The notes beneath the pieces were generated by a model. It saw only the letters and a program-made list of their open reading frames with translations. It ran no database searches and was not told the DNA's origin. A stretch of DNA of 64,000 bases. Origin: Eublepharis macularius (lineage: Eukaryota > Chordata > Lepidosauria > Squamata > Eublepharidae). Each line of letters begins with the position of its first letter. Positions within the stretch are counted from its first letter, which is position 1. Location: the NCBI RefSeq assembly GCF_028583425.1, contig NC_072793.1:59587028-59651027 (forward strand). Reading direction: 5' to 3'. Below, one piece after another: positions 1 through 12,398 of this stretch. Made by a program: the position numbers and the translations under genes.

Positions 1-1390
1 TAGTTAACAATGATTTCTGTTAGATTTTACAGCTAGAGTGACTATGGAAATTGTTACAGCTACAGAGATATTTCCACGCAAACAGCAATCCAAGGGTGCA
101 CCATGGACAACAGAACAACTGACTTATGAACCAACCCTAAAATTCTGACCATCAAAGTACTTCCTTGGAAGAAAATTCCATTGAAATCAACGGAGATTTC
201 CTGCCAAGCAAGCACATTTACCTTTATTTTTCAAAATACACTGCATATCATTCTCATCAAAAGTTCTGTTACTTAACAAAATGAAAGCTAAAGCTCAAAA
301 CAGGCAATGCTTCACAAGAGAAGTCACAGTGAAGCCAGAAAACCTATGCTAATTGCTCTTTGCCTCTATTTTACTTCTTTGATGAAAACCAAATGCACGG
401 ATTTTTGAAAATATTTGTGGCAGGTATGAAACAATTTAAAACTCTAGAAAAAAACAGATCTGTACATATTTAGTAAACTTTTGGGAGGGGGTGTTTGTGT
501 GTGTGTATGTGTGTAAAACACACACAAGCAGTGTATGTGTATGTCAGTATATATGCTACTTGTCTTTAACATTTTATTTCTCTTTTATTTTACTGTTGAT
601 CATCACGTTTGTTATGTTTTAAAAACAACCAAATATTATTGGTTTTAAAAGTATGAATACTATTGAGATATGTTATGTAAAATGTCCTCCTGAGACCTAG
701 TTGTAAAAGGTTAATATCCAATTTGCAACTCTGCTTTAAACATTTTAAAGATAATCTTCATCCCTCATGCAAATCTTTTAGAAAGGATCAATGCACTCTA
801 GTCTCTCTTCTACCCCATACAATGATCTAATTCCCACCATGCCTTTTCTTTGCAGTTCTGTTTCAAATTCCTACCTGAATTTTTTTCCTATTCTGTTTCT
901 CTCTTAAATTTCCTTTATTGCCTTATGTATATATTAAGGAAATGTGAAGGAAGCAGCATATACAGCTGACTTCTCTTCTTGCCCCACTTCTACATATGAT
1001 ATCTCGTCGGACAGCTGTTATCTCCTGAAGTTATTTGGGTCTCATGATTTTGAGCTCCCTGACTATGAATCCCACCTTGGACACTACAGTAGAAGTGGAG
1101 GAAGAAACAATTTCAAGTTACTGCCTGTGCATGAGGAGAGACAGTCAACTATGCTAACAAATTGGATGCACTAATCCAGTACACAGTGAGACTGATCCGA
1201 ACAGCTATCTCAGACCTACATACTTACCAAGCACTAATATATAATTGAGAAGCAAAGTTAAAGGTTCAATGCATATGTTCGTTTTAATTGCGGCTATAAA
1301 GAGGAAACATTTGTGTTCTTTTGGAAAACATTTTTTAAAAAAATTATGTAGGGAAACAGGAAAGACCTGTCTGGCATCTTATGACCACCA
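1..1390. other. AT-rich stretch without recognised gene
   Basis: Nothing coding is supported. A GT/CA-rich run lies at about 490-540. The rest is AT-rich unique-looking DNA. Confidence 0.6.
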
Positions 1391-1391
1391 T

Positions 1392-1622
1392 CCATTTATT
1401 CATTTATGCCCTGGCTTTTCACCCCAATGGGGACCCAAAGCAGTTTACACAATTCTCCTCTCTTCTTTTACTTTCACAACAACCCTGTGAGGTAGATTAG
1501 GCTGAGTATTTGTGAGGGGCCCATGCTCACCCAGCAAGATTCCACAGCAGAGCTGTGGTTCATACCTGGATCACCCAGATCCCAGTCTGACACTCTAACC
1601 ACTACACCACACTGACTCTCAT
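1392..1622 (-). mobile_element. tRNA-derived SINE, reversed
   Basis: Read on the minus strand it opens with a tRNA-like head (TGGTGTAGTGGTTAGAG as box A, then a box B-like region), passes through CTCACAGGGTTGTTGTGAA-type sequence, and ends in GGGTCCCCATTGG and an A/T-rich tail. The same family recurs at 5.5 kb and 61 kb. Confidence 0.75.
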
Positions 1623-1779
1623 GGTGTTTACTATACTACATTTCATGGTAGCGCAAGAATTATCCCCCATCTATCAAGAAGTCCATCATCACACGCACTT
1701 AATTCCTAAGGCAAAGCATAACACTTGATACCGTGCCCCAACTGCATCCCATAAGCTCCCCCCAGATCTCAAAGACGTG

Positions 1780-2490
1780 CCATCATCCTCCGGCCCGTGT
1801 GCCTGTGAGGCTAAACTCTTCTCCCGCCGCTTTTCTCAGAAAAACTCTGAGGCTGCCAAAACAACGACCAGTCTCGTGGCTCCGTAAAGATCAACGAATT
1901 AGTTGCGGCGTTAAAAAAGAAAACGCGCCGCATTCTTTGCTCCCCCACCATGCGCCCCTCGCCTGCCGCCCCTCACCGACACCCCCTCCTCATTTTACTC
2001 ACATCCCTGCCTGGAGCCGCCCCACAGGAGCAGCGCGCGACTCGCTCGCTGGCCGCCGGCCCCGTCCCAGAACTTCTTGGCGTTCTTCCTGGCAGCGAAA
2101 GGCTCCGGCTGTGAGCGTGGCGGCCGGGAGGAAGGCGGCCCCTGACGCCCTCGAGGCCACCGCCCCCCTCCAGCCCTCCTCGCCTTCAGCGCCGCGCCCT
2201 CGGAGGCAGCCGGGCCAAGCGCCGGGCGCGCTCTCCGCCGCCCTCCTGTGACGCTAACGGCTTGCCAAGGGCGTGCGCTGCACCCTCTGCGCGCTGGCCG
2301 GGCAAGCACAGCCGGGGGAAGAGCCTTTCCATCCGGGTGGGAAGGAGAACGAAGGCACAAGCGGCAGGTCTCTCGTCTGAGGCCGCGAACGAGGGGAGTG
2401 GGGGCTGCGAGGCCTCTGGCGAAAGCTCTCCGACTCAGTAAAAGTGCTGGAGTTACCCCAAGACTTCGTTCTCCATTCCGCAGGCATGGC
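1780..2490. promoter_or_regulatory. CpG island, probable promoter
   Basis: CpG dinucleotides are dense from about 1.8 to 2.5 kb (for example GCGCGCGACTCGCTCGC and GGCGGCCGGGAGG), in contrast to the AT-rich flanks and with no repeat ends. This is the usual look of a vertebrate promoter. On the minus strand a good donor, GGGAT followed by GTGAGT, lies at 2003/2002, so a first exon of a leftward gene is possible. Overlapping open frames on both strands are expected from base composition and are not called as genes. Confidence 0.55.
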
Positions 2491-2976
2491 CAAGTTCTTC
2501 CCTGGCTGCAAAAGGAAGAGAGGTTGAGGTTGATAGAGTTGGACTTCAGTTTGTCCCGCTTCTGCAATGGGTTCCGCTGTAAAATTGAGCAAGTCTCCTA
2601 GCAGCTGTAAAGTAGAAACAACAGAGACCTGCTTACACAGTTGTTATTGAGGGAAACACAGCAAGATTCCTTTCTTTACAAGTTAAAAAGTGTAAACTGC
2701 TTGTTACTGAAAATAACTTTTTCATTTCTATTTTGCCCTTCCTCCAAATGAACTTGGATCCTGGCACTCCCCCCATATTATCCTCTCCCACAGGTCGCTT
2801 AACACTCTACAGAATATTGCTCTTCCTGACCAGCGTTACCTCAGTCTTGTCTGGATTTACCTTCAGCTGACCACATCATCAAAGCACAGGTTCAGAACCA
2901 AGACACATATCTGGAGGCTTGGATAATGAATGAGGCTTGGGTGTCATTTGAATATTAATAGCTGTGTAGTCTTTGC

Positions 2977-4080
2977 CAGGGCTTTTTTTCAGCTGGAACG
3001 CAGTGGAATGGAGTTCCGGAACCTCTTGAAAATGGACAAATGGCTGGTGGCCCTGCCCCCTGATCTCCAGACAGAGGGGAGTTTAAATTGCAGCTGGAGC
3101 TGCATGGAAGGCAGCTCTAGCGATCAGGGGGCGGGGCCACCAGCCATGTGACCATTTTCACAGAGGGTGATTTAAACTTTTAACCCCCCCCCTTGTTCCA
3201 GCTGACCCAAAGTGACATCATTGGTCCTGGGAGCATGCACGCACTTTGCGTGCGTGCATGTGGTACCAGGGGCACCACCTAGGGTTCCCATCCCCCCCCA
3301 CTCGGGACGGGGGATCCCTGATCCCACTCCTCCCCCGTGCCCACTTACCTGGCTAGCGGGGGGACGCGCTCCCTGGGGTGCCCCCTCCACGGGTGGCGCG
3401 GCACGCCCCTGGATGCGGGGCGTGGTCCCGCGCCGCGTGAATGGGTGGCAGCGGTGGCAGCAGCAGAGAGAAAGCAGGCAGCAGTTGCAAGAGCACACTG
3501 CTCTCACCACCGCCGCTGCGGCCGCCATGCTGTCTCTCACTGCAGCCGCCACCACCCCTGTGCAGCTGGCGCTGGCAGGGACAAGAGGCGCAGCGGTTGC
3601 ACCGCCACTGCCATGCCCCTTGTCCCTGCCGGCGCCAGCTGCACAGGGACAGTGGCAGCTGCAGAGAGAGAGAGAGAGAGCAGGCTGTGGCCACCGCAGC
3701 TCTCTCTCTCGTTGCGGCTGCCGCTGCCCCTGTGCTGCCTGCACCAGCAGGGACAAGGCGCGGCAGCGGCTTTGGCAGTGGCGGCAGCGAGAGAGAGCTG
3801 CCAGCTCTCTCCACCCTCCCCAGCACGCGGGCGCCTTTGACCCTGCATGATGATGTCACTCCCGGAAGTGACATCATCACACACACTCCCAGAATTGACA
3901 TCATCGCACGTGCGCGTTCACAACAGTGAGAGGACCAAGGAGGTAGGAGCTGGCATCCCAGTCTCCCACTGGGAGACTTGAGGGACCTGGCAACCCTAGC
4001 ACCACCTCCCGCCAAGAGTTGCCCCCTGTGCTGGCAACCCACTGAGTTCCACCACCTCTTTTCCCAGAAAAAAAGCCCTG
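2977..4080. mobile_element. hAT-A copy 1, interrupted by hAT-B
   Basis: The ends are CAGGGCTTTTTTTCAGCTGG and its imperfect inverse TTCCCAGAAAAAAAGCCCTG. Flanks GTCTTTGC and GTCTTAGT are a degraded 8-bp target duplication, as expected for hAT transposons. The interior matches the copy at 41.8 kb, with which it shares GAGTTCCGGAACCTCTTGAA. About 719 bp in the middle belong to a second element. No transposase frame is present. Confidence 0.75.
3280..3998. mobile_element. hAT-B copy nested in hAT-A
   Basis: The ends are TAGGGTTCCCA and TGGCAACCCTA, flanked by a perfect 8-bp duplication GCACCACC (3272-3279 and 3999-4006). The interior is very GC-rich, with GCAGC-type triplets, GA runs, and CRE-like TGATGTCA/TGACATCA sites. 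The many overlapping open frames are a by-product of composition. Non-autonomous hAT. Confidence 0.8.
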
Positions 4081-5513
4081 GTCTTAGTACTATTCTCTGT
4101 GAGAAATCATAACTAAAAGATGTATTGTAAAGCACTTTGCAAGCTACAAGCATTAGGTGCAATAGGAGAAAACTACTTTGTCATTTTATTTGGAATGCCT
4201 TGACATTAGTAAGTCATGTGAAATAGAACTATCACTTCCAGATTTTAAAAATCAAAAAACAAAATGGTATTGTGCTGTACTAAGAACAAAGGGAGAATAG
4301 TTATGGGGAACTTTATGGGGTTGAGAGCAGCCAACCAATTTTCTCCCTTTATGTTATTCAAGGCAAATATTATTCATAGTGTGGGTCTCAGGAAACTTAC
4401 AAATTCTAGATGATCAGCTGGGTCAGGTTATACATAATGTTGAATGCAACTACCAAAACACTTTTTGGTTCTAAAACATACCTGTAAAGACCTTGCTTTG
4501 GATAAGGCTGGGGTAGCTGTATCTACTCTTTCATCTTGTGCCATATTCCTGATTGAAAACAAGCATTTTCTCTTGGCTGCAATTAGCCCTGGCAAGGAAA
4601 GAAAGCTGACACCTGACTATTATAACCATAGGAACTAAACAGATTTATTATAGTGTAGTTACATAGACTCACTTCATCAGAAGCGATGAGTGCCACCAAG
4701 TTTTATGGACCTGGTTACAGTTGAGCATTGTATAGGATCCACAGCCTTAAACAGTGCTCCTTAGTAGACAGTTTTCTTCGCAAACAATTGTCCATATGAA
4801 AAGGTAACTAGAAATCTTCTTTAACTGTTTAGAGGCTCACTGGGAAATACTAATGGAACACATAAATTTATGGTGAGCTTTGATAAAATTATTCCTACAT
4901 GTACGTGCACATAACTGTTGCATGCAACCACATGTACACATCAAACCTCTACACATAGTACACAAACTTGGATCCCACAGTTCATCTGCAATCATACCAG
5001 CAATGGGAAAATGAGAAATTCACCTCCCTGTGTGGAAGATACCTTTGTCTTTTAGAAATTGCTAAAACAGTAGGGTTGATTGTGAAGCATCTGGCATCCC
5101 ACAATACTTAGCAAGTTGGTTGATTCAGTTCATTCTGGGTGATTAAAAGTTGTATAGGCCGGATTTACAGTATAATCCACAAAGCATTTAAGGAAACACA
5201 CATCGTTACACTAGTAATTATGGGAATAAGCCAAGGATTGTTAACTGTGGACTCTTCTGTTTTGTTTATTAAGCAGCTTCAAGGTAATATTGAAAAACAA
5301 TTGAAGAAAATAAAGGTATTTTCCAGAGCAAAGGGTACTGATTATTTTCTTAGCTTTTTAATGTTCGTGTTATTGGGTTGTTTTGTTTTTACCATAAACC
5401 ACCTTAAACTTTGGATAATATACAACACAAATTTTTATTATTAAAATTACATTATAGTGGGTTTACTCTTTAAAAGCCATGGTTTTCTTCATGATAAATA
5501 TTATATCTAGTTA
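4081..5513. other. Stretch without recognised feature
   Basis: AT-rich sequence with short open frames only. No repeat end or exon was recognised. Confidence 0.5.
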
Positions 5514-5515
5514 GC

Positions 5516-5735
5516 AAGCATGGTGTAGTGGTTAGAATTTCAGAGTAGGATCTGAGACACCCAAGTTGAACTTCCCATTCTGCCATAAAGCTTACTGAAT
5601 GACTTTGGGGCAGTCACATAACCTATCTCACAAGGTTGTTTTTTTGTGAGAATACAATGGAGGAGGGGAACATGAGGTACACCACCCTGGACTCCTTGGA
5701 AGAAAGGCAGGATACATATGTACACAAGAAATTAT
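5516..5735 (+). mobile_element. tRNA-derived SINE
   Basis: The head AGCATGGTGTAGTGGTTAGA is tRNA-like, followed by GACTTTGGGGCAGTCACA and a tail region with GGCAGGATACATATG. Diverged copy of the family also seen at 1.4 kb and 61 kb. Confidence 0.7.
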
Positions 5736-7137
5736 TAATGAATAGAATATTCAGCATGTTCATAGAGTGAATTGGTTTAAAAAATTATGCAAACTAAAAT
5801 AGCATTCTTCATTTCAACACATTTCAGAATTGCTGGAGTAGGCAGTTCCCAGGCTACTATAATGGTTTAAATGCTTATTGCCACGCTGGTTCTCAGACTT
5901 GGGAAGGCTGAGCCTCAGGGGCTTCAGACAACAATTGGAATAGGTCTATAAACTCTTGGAGAAACTGCTGAGTTTACATAATAGTTTGTGCTCTTAAAAG
6001 CTTTTGTCTGATGAATAACACATTTTAAACTTCAGAATAAATCAGTAAATAATATTTTTGTGACCAATAATCATAAAAATAAAGGATTCACAGTCTACCA
6101 TGTCAGCAGTTCATGCCTTCTTCTGTAGCAGCTCTAATAGTATCATTGCAAGTTCTTCTCTGAAATCCAGACAAAAGTGGTCACTCAAGAAAGCTGTGGT
6201 CTGAGTCTTAACACCCCAGCTCAAAATAGGTTTCTCAGGGGATTTAGGATAATTGCCAAGGAAGATATAGGCGAAGTGAGGTCTAAGTAAGAAAGACAGG
6301 GAAAGTATCTCTAGCCAGGAAATACTGAGCCTAGACTAGAGCAATATCAAACCATACTGAAATTAACAGATTCAAACAGGAAAAGATGGAGAGCAATTTT
6401 ATCCTAACGTGAGGAAATTGCTATAGCCAGGGAAAGGTTCAGCTTTTTTGAGAATATTCCTGATTTCCAGAACGGGGTTTAAGAGAGCATGTTCCTGGTT
6501 TTGGAATGGTTCTAATACTTTTTTCCTCTTTCCCTAAAATGACATCCATATTTTTCTCTCTTTTAGTGGCTGCATTTTGTTTAGAAGGAAAAACTTTTCT
6601 CTGCTTCACTTAATCAGATCTAGTTTAAGTTTTACATTTTAGCTGCAGTCAAGTTTAAGTTAATATTGCAAAGTTATCATTCCTTGTTCACCTAATAGTT
6701 TTAGCTGTCTCTCCTAGTTCATTTGCCTTGTGAACAATAGAATGGATGTATTCCAGCTTCAGAATGAATTAAATCACTCTAATCCTCTTAATTTTAAAAG
6801 ACCTGATTGTGAGTGAACTAAAGTGGACTGGACAGGGGACATTTTCAGTCAGAGAATTATAAAGTGTTTTACTCTGGAAATAATGAACTCAGAAGAAATG
6901 GTGTTGCCCTTACACTGAGAAGAGATGTTAACACAAACAATTAAGAGTTATAATGCGAAGTCTGATGGAATAATAATGCGAAGTCTGATGGAATTAATAA
7001 TCAGACTTCATGGGAAACCTATCAACATAACCATTCAAATTTACACTCTAATTACAGATACTGAAGAGGAAAAAATTGAAAGCTTTTATGCATGGGTCGA
7101 AGAAGAAATTGATCGTACACATAAACTAGACGCACTG

Positions 7138-8195
7138 TGTGACGGACTGCACTTAACAGCAAGTTTCCGAAGTGCAGCAAAATCAGAAAGCTGGGAGAGG
7201 AAAGGCTAATTATTCCCTAGAATGGAGAGCTTGAGTGACAGGTGGTTCCCTCTTCTCTGATTTGTCAGAACCAGTCTGAAGGCACTCAGTTGACTTCTGA
7301 CAGGATTTGGACTCAGTGAATCTGACAATGAAAGTCAGACAGGTTCACCTTTCAGAGTGAAGAGAAAAAACTCTTTTGCCTTAACTGTAATATTACTGTC
7401 CTGAGGAAGAATTCTATCTAAGAATTCAAAGTATGTCAGCATAAGCTGGAGCACGCTTTACACAGACACCAGAGAACTGGGAGAGTGTTGTGGCAAGAGT
7501 GACTGAGTAGTAGCTTGATACTTCCTTTCAAGCCAAAAAAAGAATGGTTATATCTTATGAGAAGAAGATTAATTCCTGCCCAGTTTCTAAGGGAGGGTTT
7601 GCTCTGACTAGGATCCCGGATTTGTTGTGAAAGGAAAAGGGTTTTACTACTCAGGAGATAAAAATACCCTCTAGTTTCAAGAAAAAGAGGTGCACAGAGA
7701 AAATGACTAACTCCAGAAAATCTGAACTGCCATAGGAAACTTCCTGAAGAAACGTTGATGTAAATAAATTACTAAATAAAACAGCTCTCACTGCTAAGAA
7801 CCAAGAATATATGAAAATAAGCTTCAAGGATACTATTTTGCCTGTTACATGAAATGTATTCTGTATTACCAACCAAATTTTACCTCCAAATTTGCATCCC
7901 TTGCCCACACTTACTCAATCCCTGCCTGTTAAATAAAGTTATTTCTTTTTGAATGTTAAACAGTCTCTAGTGCCATTTCCAAGCAAACAAGAAGGCACCT
8001 GCTTTTTTCTCCATCACGTTCCTGGGCTAGGATAAAAGTGAAATTATATCTGCGTTTCAGGGTGTGACAAACAAACTTTCTAAAACACAAATATTAACAT
8101 GCTACTCGGGGCAGCTCAGGCAAAGCAGGGAGACTGAATTTTGACAGAAAAATCTACCTCACAGTGGGGAGAGTGAAGGGGAGGCGGGCGTCATA
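7138..8195 (+). mobile_element. Probable solo LTR fossil inserted in BovB
   Basis: The BovB frame DAL|IFIGDWN is cut between 7137 and 8201. The 1058-bp insert is bounded by a 5-bp duplication CACTG, starts TGTGACG and ends CGTCATA. An AATAAA signal sits at 7932, about three quarters along, as in a forward LTR. A 4-6 bp duplication fits the LTR retroelement class. No internal coding region remains, so it looks like a solo LTR. Family not identified; younger than the BovB it interrupts. Confidence 0.5.
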
Positions 8196-8248
8196 CACTG
8201 ATATTCATAGGTGACTGGAATCCAAAAGCAGGAAACAAAGCAGAATCA

Positions 8249-8376
8249 TAGATCCAGAGGAGTTAGCCGTGTTAGTCTATAGTCGCAAACAGTAGAGTCC
8301 AGTAGCACCTTTAAGACGAATCAACTTTATTGTAGCATAAGTTTTCAAGAACCTTAGTTCTCTTTGTCAGATGCAC
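8249..8376 (+). mobile_element. Family F short repeat inserted in BovB
   Basis: The repeat GGAGTTAGCCGTGTTAGTCT ... AGTAGCACCTTTAAGACGAA ... CTCTTTGTCAGATGCA is flanked by a perfect 9-bp duplication GCAGAATCA (8240-8248 and 8377-8385), and BovB resumes right after it. The family is widespread in reptile genomes. Its class is not settled by this sequence. Confidence 0.8.
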
Positions 8377-8696
8377 GCAGAATCAAACATTATTGGAAAA
8401 TTTGGACTAGGATTAAAAAATTAAACAGGATAGTCACTCAAAGAATTTTGTGAAGCCAGCATTTGTTCATTGCAAAGACATGTTTCAGGGAACCAAATAA
8501 ATGATTGTATATGTGGACATCACTGGATGGTCAATACAGGTATCTACATAAGCAGAAGAAGATGGACAAGCTCTATTCTCTCTGGCAAAACAAGTCCATG
8601 AGCTGATTGGGATACTTACCATGAATTATTAATATCAAAAATTAAAATAAATCCGAAGAGAAACACTAAATCATAGTGCCAAAATACAACCTAAAT

Positions 8697-9242
8697 TAGC
8701 ATTTCCCAATCTATGGGTCAGGACCAAAAGTGGGTTGCAAAGTCTCTGAAAGTGGGTTGCACGCCAGCCATTCCTAATGGTGGCTCCTGCCCTTTGAATC
8801 CTTCTCTTTTTCTCTGATTCTTCTTTTACAGCTTCTCACATTCTTCCCTTGCTCTCCTCCTTTTTGACAATAATGAGGGGGGAAATGCTGACTGGCAACT
8901 AGTAACATTATGATAGCAGCAGGAAGAAGGGGCAAGGGAAGGCTGAAGAGTGGATGGGAGCTGTTCAGTGCATGGACAAGCTAGAGGAGGAGAGAGAAAG
9001 AGTGTGTGTTAGAGCCAGGCTACGAGTGACGAATTACACTTGCCTGGCAAGTGAACAGACTCTCGTGTATTCCTCCCTGTTCACTTGCCATTCACATGCG
9101 CTCCACTTGATCTGCCATCTTTCTGCATCTCCTCAGCCTGCCACCATAACCCCCATTGCCTTCTCAATCTCCAGGGCTGGGTCACCATATAAAGTAAATT
9201 TGGACTTGTAGGTCAGCATTTCAAAAAGGTTGGGAACCATTG
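8697..9242. mobile_element. hAT element inserted in BovB
   Basis: The ends TAGCATTTCCCAATC and GGTTGGGAACCATTG are imperfect inverses of the Charlie-like CAGTGGTTCCCAACC type. Flanks ACCTAAAT and ATCTAAAT are an 8-bp duplication with one change. BovB coding continues on both sides (RYDLN-like, then DLNNIPEEF). No transposase frame is seen. Confidence 0.8.
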
Positions 9243-11108
9243 ATCTAAATAACATTCCTGAAGAATTTAAAGACTATGTAAAGAACAGATTTCCATTACT
9301 AAATTCAATTGATCATGAATCAGAAGAACTGTGGACTGAAAGCAGAGACATTATCAAGGAAGAATAAGCAAATTCCTGTAGCCAAAACAAAGAAGAATCC
9401 TAGATGGATGACTGATAAAACTCTTAAAATTGCTAAAGATAGATGAGAAGCAAAAGTAAAAGGTGACAGAAACTGAATCATAATGCTAAATGCAGCTTTT
9501 CAGTGACTTGCACGCAGAGACAAAGAGATCTATTATAATAACCAATGCAAAGAAACAGAACAAAAAAGGAAGAACAAGAGACCTGTTCCACAAGAGCCAG
9601 AAATCAAAGAAAAATTTAAACCCTAGCTGGAGTGTTGTAAGAACAATATGAAAATACATTATCAGATCAAGACAAAATCAAGAAAAGATGGAAACAATAC
9701 ACTGAAGAATTATACAGATGAAAGGATGGCAGATTCCTTCAGAGATGAATCTTGATGAAGAACCTGCAATTTTAGAAAGTGAAAGCTGCACTCAAAGCAA
9801 TTGAAAGGACCAAATCACCTGGACTAGATGGGATATCAGTAGAGCAATTTCAAGCTCTATTAATATCCCAGAATTGAAGTCCATCAAAATCTTAACAAGA
9901 ATAATAAATACAGAAAACAAAACAATGGCCCTCAGACTGGAAATGCTCAATCTACATTTCAATTCTGAAAAAAGAAAATGCCAAAGATTGCAGCAACTAT
10001 CCAGCCATTGCATTAATTTCCCATGCAAACAAAGTGATGCTCAAAATTTTACAACAAAGATTCTTACCATATATGGAATGAGAAAGGACAGATATTTATG
10101 CTGGATTCAAAAAAAGGAAGAGGCATTAGAGATCATACTACAAATTTGCAGGTTAATGGTGCATAACAGAGAATTTCAGAAGAAAACCTGCCTGTGTTTT
10201 ATAGATTACAGCAAAGCATTCAACTGTATGGAAAATAAAAAGCTGTGGGTGGTGTTAAAAGAAATGGCTGTGAAACAACGCCTGATTGTGTGGATGTACA
10301 TTCCATACAAGAGGCTACTGTTAGGACAGAATATGAAGAAATAGAATGGTTTCCAGTTAACAGAGGTTACAGACAAGGATGTACATTATCTCCCTATCTT
10401 TTCAATTTATGTGCAGAACATATAAAGAAAACTAAATTAGATTTAGATGAAGGTGGAGTGTAAAACTGATGGAAGGAACATTAACCGTTTAAGATAGGTG
10501 GATGATAGCACATTACTGGCAGAAAATAGTGAAGACTTTACTGACTATTGATGAAGGTTGAAGGAGAAAGTGCCAAAGCAGGATTACAGATGAATATCAA
10601 GAAGACAAAAGTATTGACTACCAAGGAATTACACAATTTTCAGGCTGACAATGAAGAAATTGAAATGGTTAACAATTTTCTATTCCTTGACACAATCGTC
10701 AATCAAATAGGAGAATACAACCAAGAAATCAGAAAGAGACTGAGACTTGGAAGGGCAGCCATGAAGGAACAGAAAAGATCCTTAAGGATAAGAAAGTGCT
10801 GCTGTGGACCAAGATCAAGACCATTACTATGGTATTACCCATTACTATGTAAGGATATGGAAGCTGGACAGTGAAGAAAGCTGAATAGAAGAAAATTGAT
10901 TCATTTGAAATATGGTGTTGGAGAACAATGTTATGGATTCCATGGCCAAATAAGGGGGTTCTAGAACAAATCAAGCTTGAATTCTCCCTAGAAACTTGTG
11001 ACAAAACTGACGCTATCATGGTCGCATCATGGGAAGACAAGACTCACTGGAAAATACAATAATGCTAGGAAATATGAATGGTAATGAGAAAAGAGAAAGA
11101 CAGAAAAT

Positions 11109-12398
11109 TTATTTATTTATTTATTTATATTTCAATTTATATACCGCCAATCCCCAGGGGCTCTGGGCGGTGAACAGTTAAAATTGATAAAAACAAGAAC
11201 TAAAATCAATATACAAACAATAAAACAAATTAACAAAGTGCAGTATTGGGGAGAACCCTCCCCCACCCCAAAGGTGGGAGGCCGACATGGCACCGCCCCC
11301 TTCAATCACTGAACACCTGGCGGACCAGCTCTGTCTTACAGGCCCGGCGGAACAATAATATGTCCCGCTGGGCCCGGGTTTCCATTGACAGAGCATTCCA
11401 CCAGGCTGGGGCCAGGACTAAAAAGGCCCTGGCCCTGCTTGAAGCGAGGCGGGCTTCCTTAGGGCCGGGGACCACAAGTAAATATTTATTCGCTGATCGA
11501 AGCAATCTCCGGGGAACGTACAGGGAGAGGCGGTCCCGAAGATATGCCGGTCCCAATCCGCTCAGGGCTTTAAAGGTAAGAACCAACACTTTGAACTTGA
11601 TTCGGAATTCAACCGGAAGCCAGTGCAGCTGGCGCAGGACAGGTGTGATGTGTGACTGGTAAGGTATACCAGTCAGGAGCCGTGCCGCCGCATTCTGGAC
11701 CAGTTGTAGTTTCCGGATCAGGCCCAGGGGTAGCCCAGCGTAGAGTGAGTTACTGTAATCTAGCCTGGAGGTGACCGTTGCATGGATCACTGTAGCCAGG
11801 TCCTGGGGCGTCAGGTAGGGGGCAAGTTGCCTGATCTGACGAAGATGGAAAAATGCAGACTTGGCAACCGCCGTGACCTGGGCCTCCATCGATAGGGAGG
11901 CATCCAGGAGCACACCCACACTCTTTACCACTGGCAAAGTTGCCAGTGGTGTCCCATCCAGGGCAGGGAGCTGGATCCCAACATCTGGCAGCCCCCGTCC
12001 CAGCTGCAGGACCTCCGTCTTCACTGGGTTCAATTTCAGCCTGCTCTGTTTCAACCATGCCATCACAGCCTCCAAAGCTCTGGCCAGATTGTCTGGGGCT
12101 GTGTCTGGCCGGCCGTCCATCAATAGAAAAAGTTGGGTGTCATCCGCGTATTGATGACAACCCAGCCCAAACCTCCGCACCAACTGGGTAAGGGGGCGCA
12201 TATAGATGTTAAATAACATCGGGGAGAGTATCACCCCTTGGGGAACCCCGCACACCAAAGGGTGACGGAGCGATAGATCTCCCCCAAGCGCCACCCTCTG
12301 TCCCCGACCCTGGAGAAAGGAGACCAGCCACTGTAAGGCTGTCCCCCTAATCCCCACGTTGGCAAGGCGGCTGGCCAACAAATCATAGTCAACCGTGT
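11109..12398 (-). mobile_element. L2-clade LINE, 5'-truncated, with long open RT frame, inserted in BovB
   Basis: The minus strand holds one open frame of 359 codons (12381-11302) with CGVPQGVILSPMLFNIYMRP, HQYADDTQLFLLM (the YADD catalytic motif), LDYSNSLYAGLPL, and LTGIPYQSHITPVLRQLHWL, all typical of L2-clade reverse transcriptases and their C-terminal region. The 3' end reads GGCGGTATATAAATTGAAAT and a TAAA-repeat tail. It cuts BovB between GACAGAAA and ATGAGATGG, with AAAT on both sides. An uninterrupted frame suggests it is much younger than its host element. The 5' half, including endonuclease, is absent. Confidence 0.88.

Noticed and set aside
1733-2601. Four long open frames in the CpG island
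   Set aside because: Both strands are open because stop codons are rare in this base composition. No domain is recognisable.
3172-4162. Several overlapping open frames of 115-269 codons on both strands
   Set aside because: They fall within the GC-rich nested hAT elements, run in all frames at once and encode low-complexity Arg/Ala/Cys/Pro/Ser-rich peptides.
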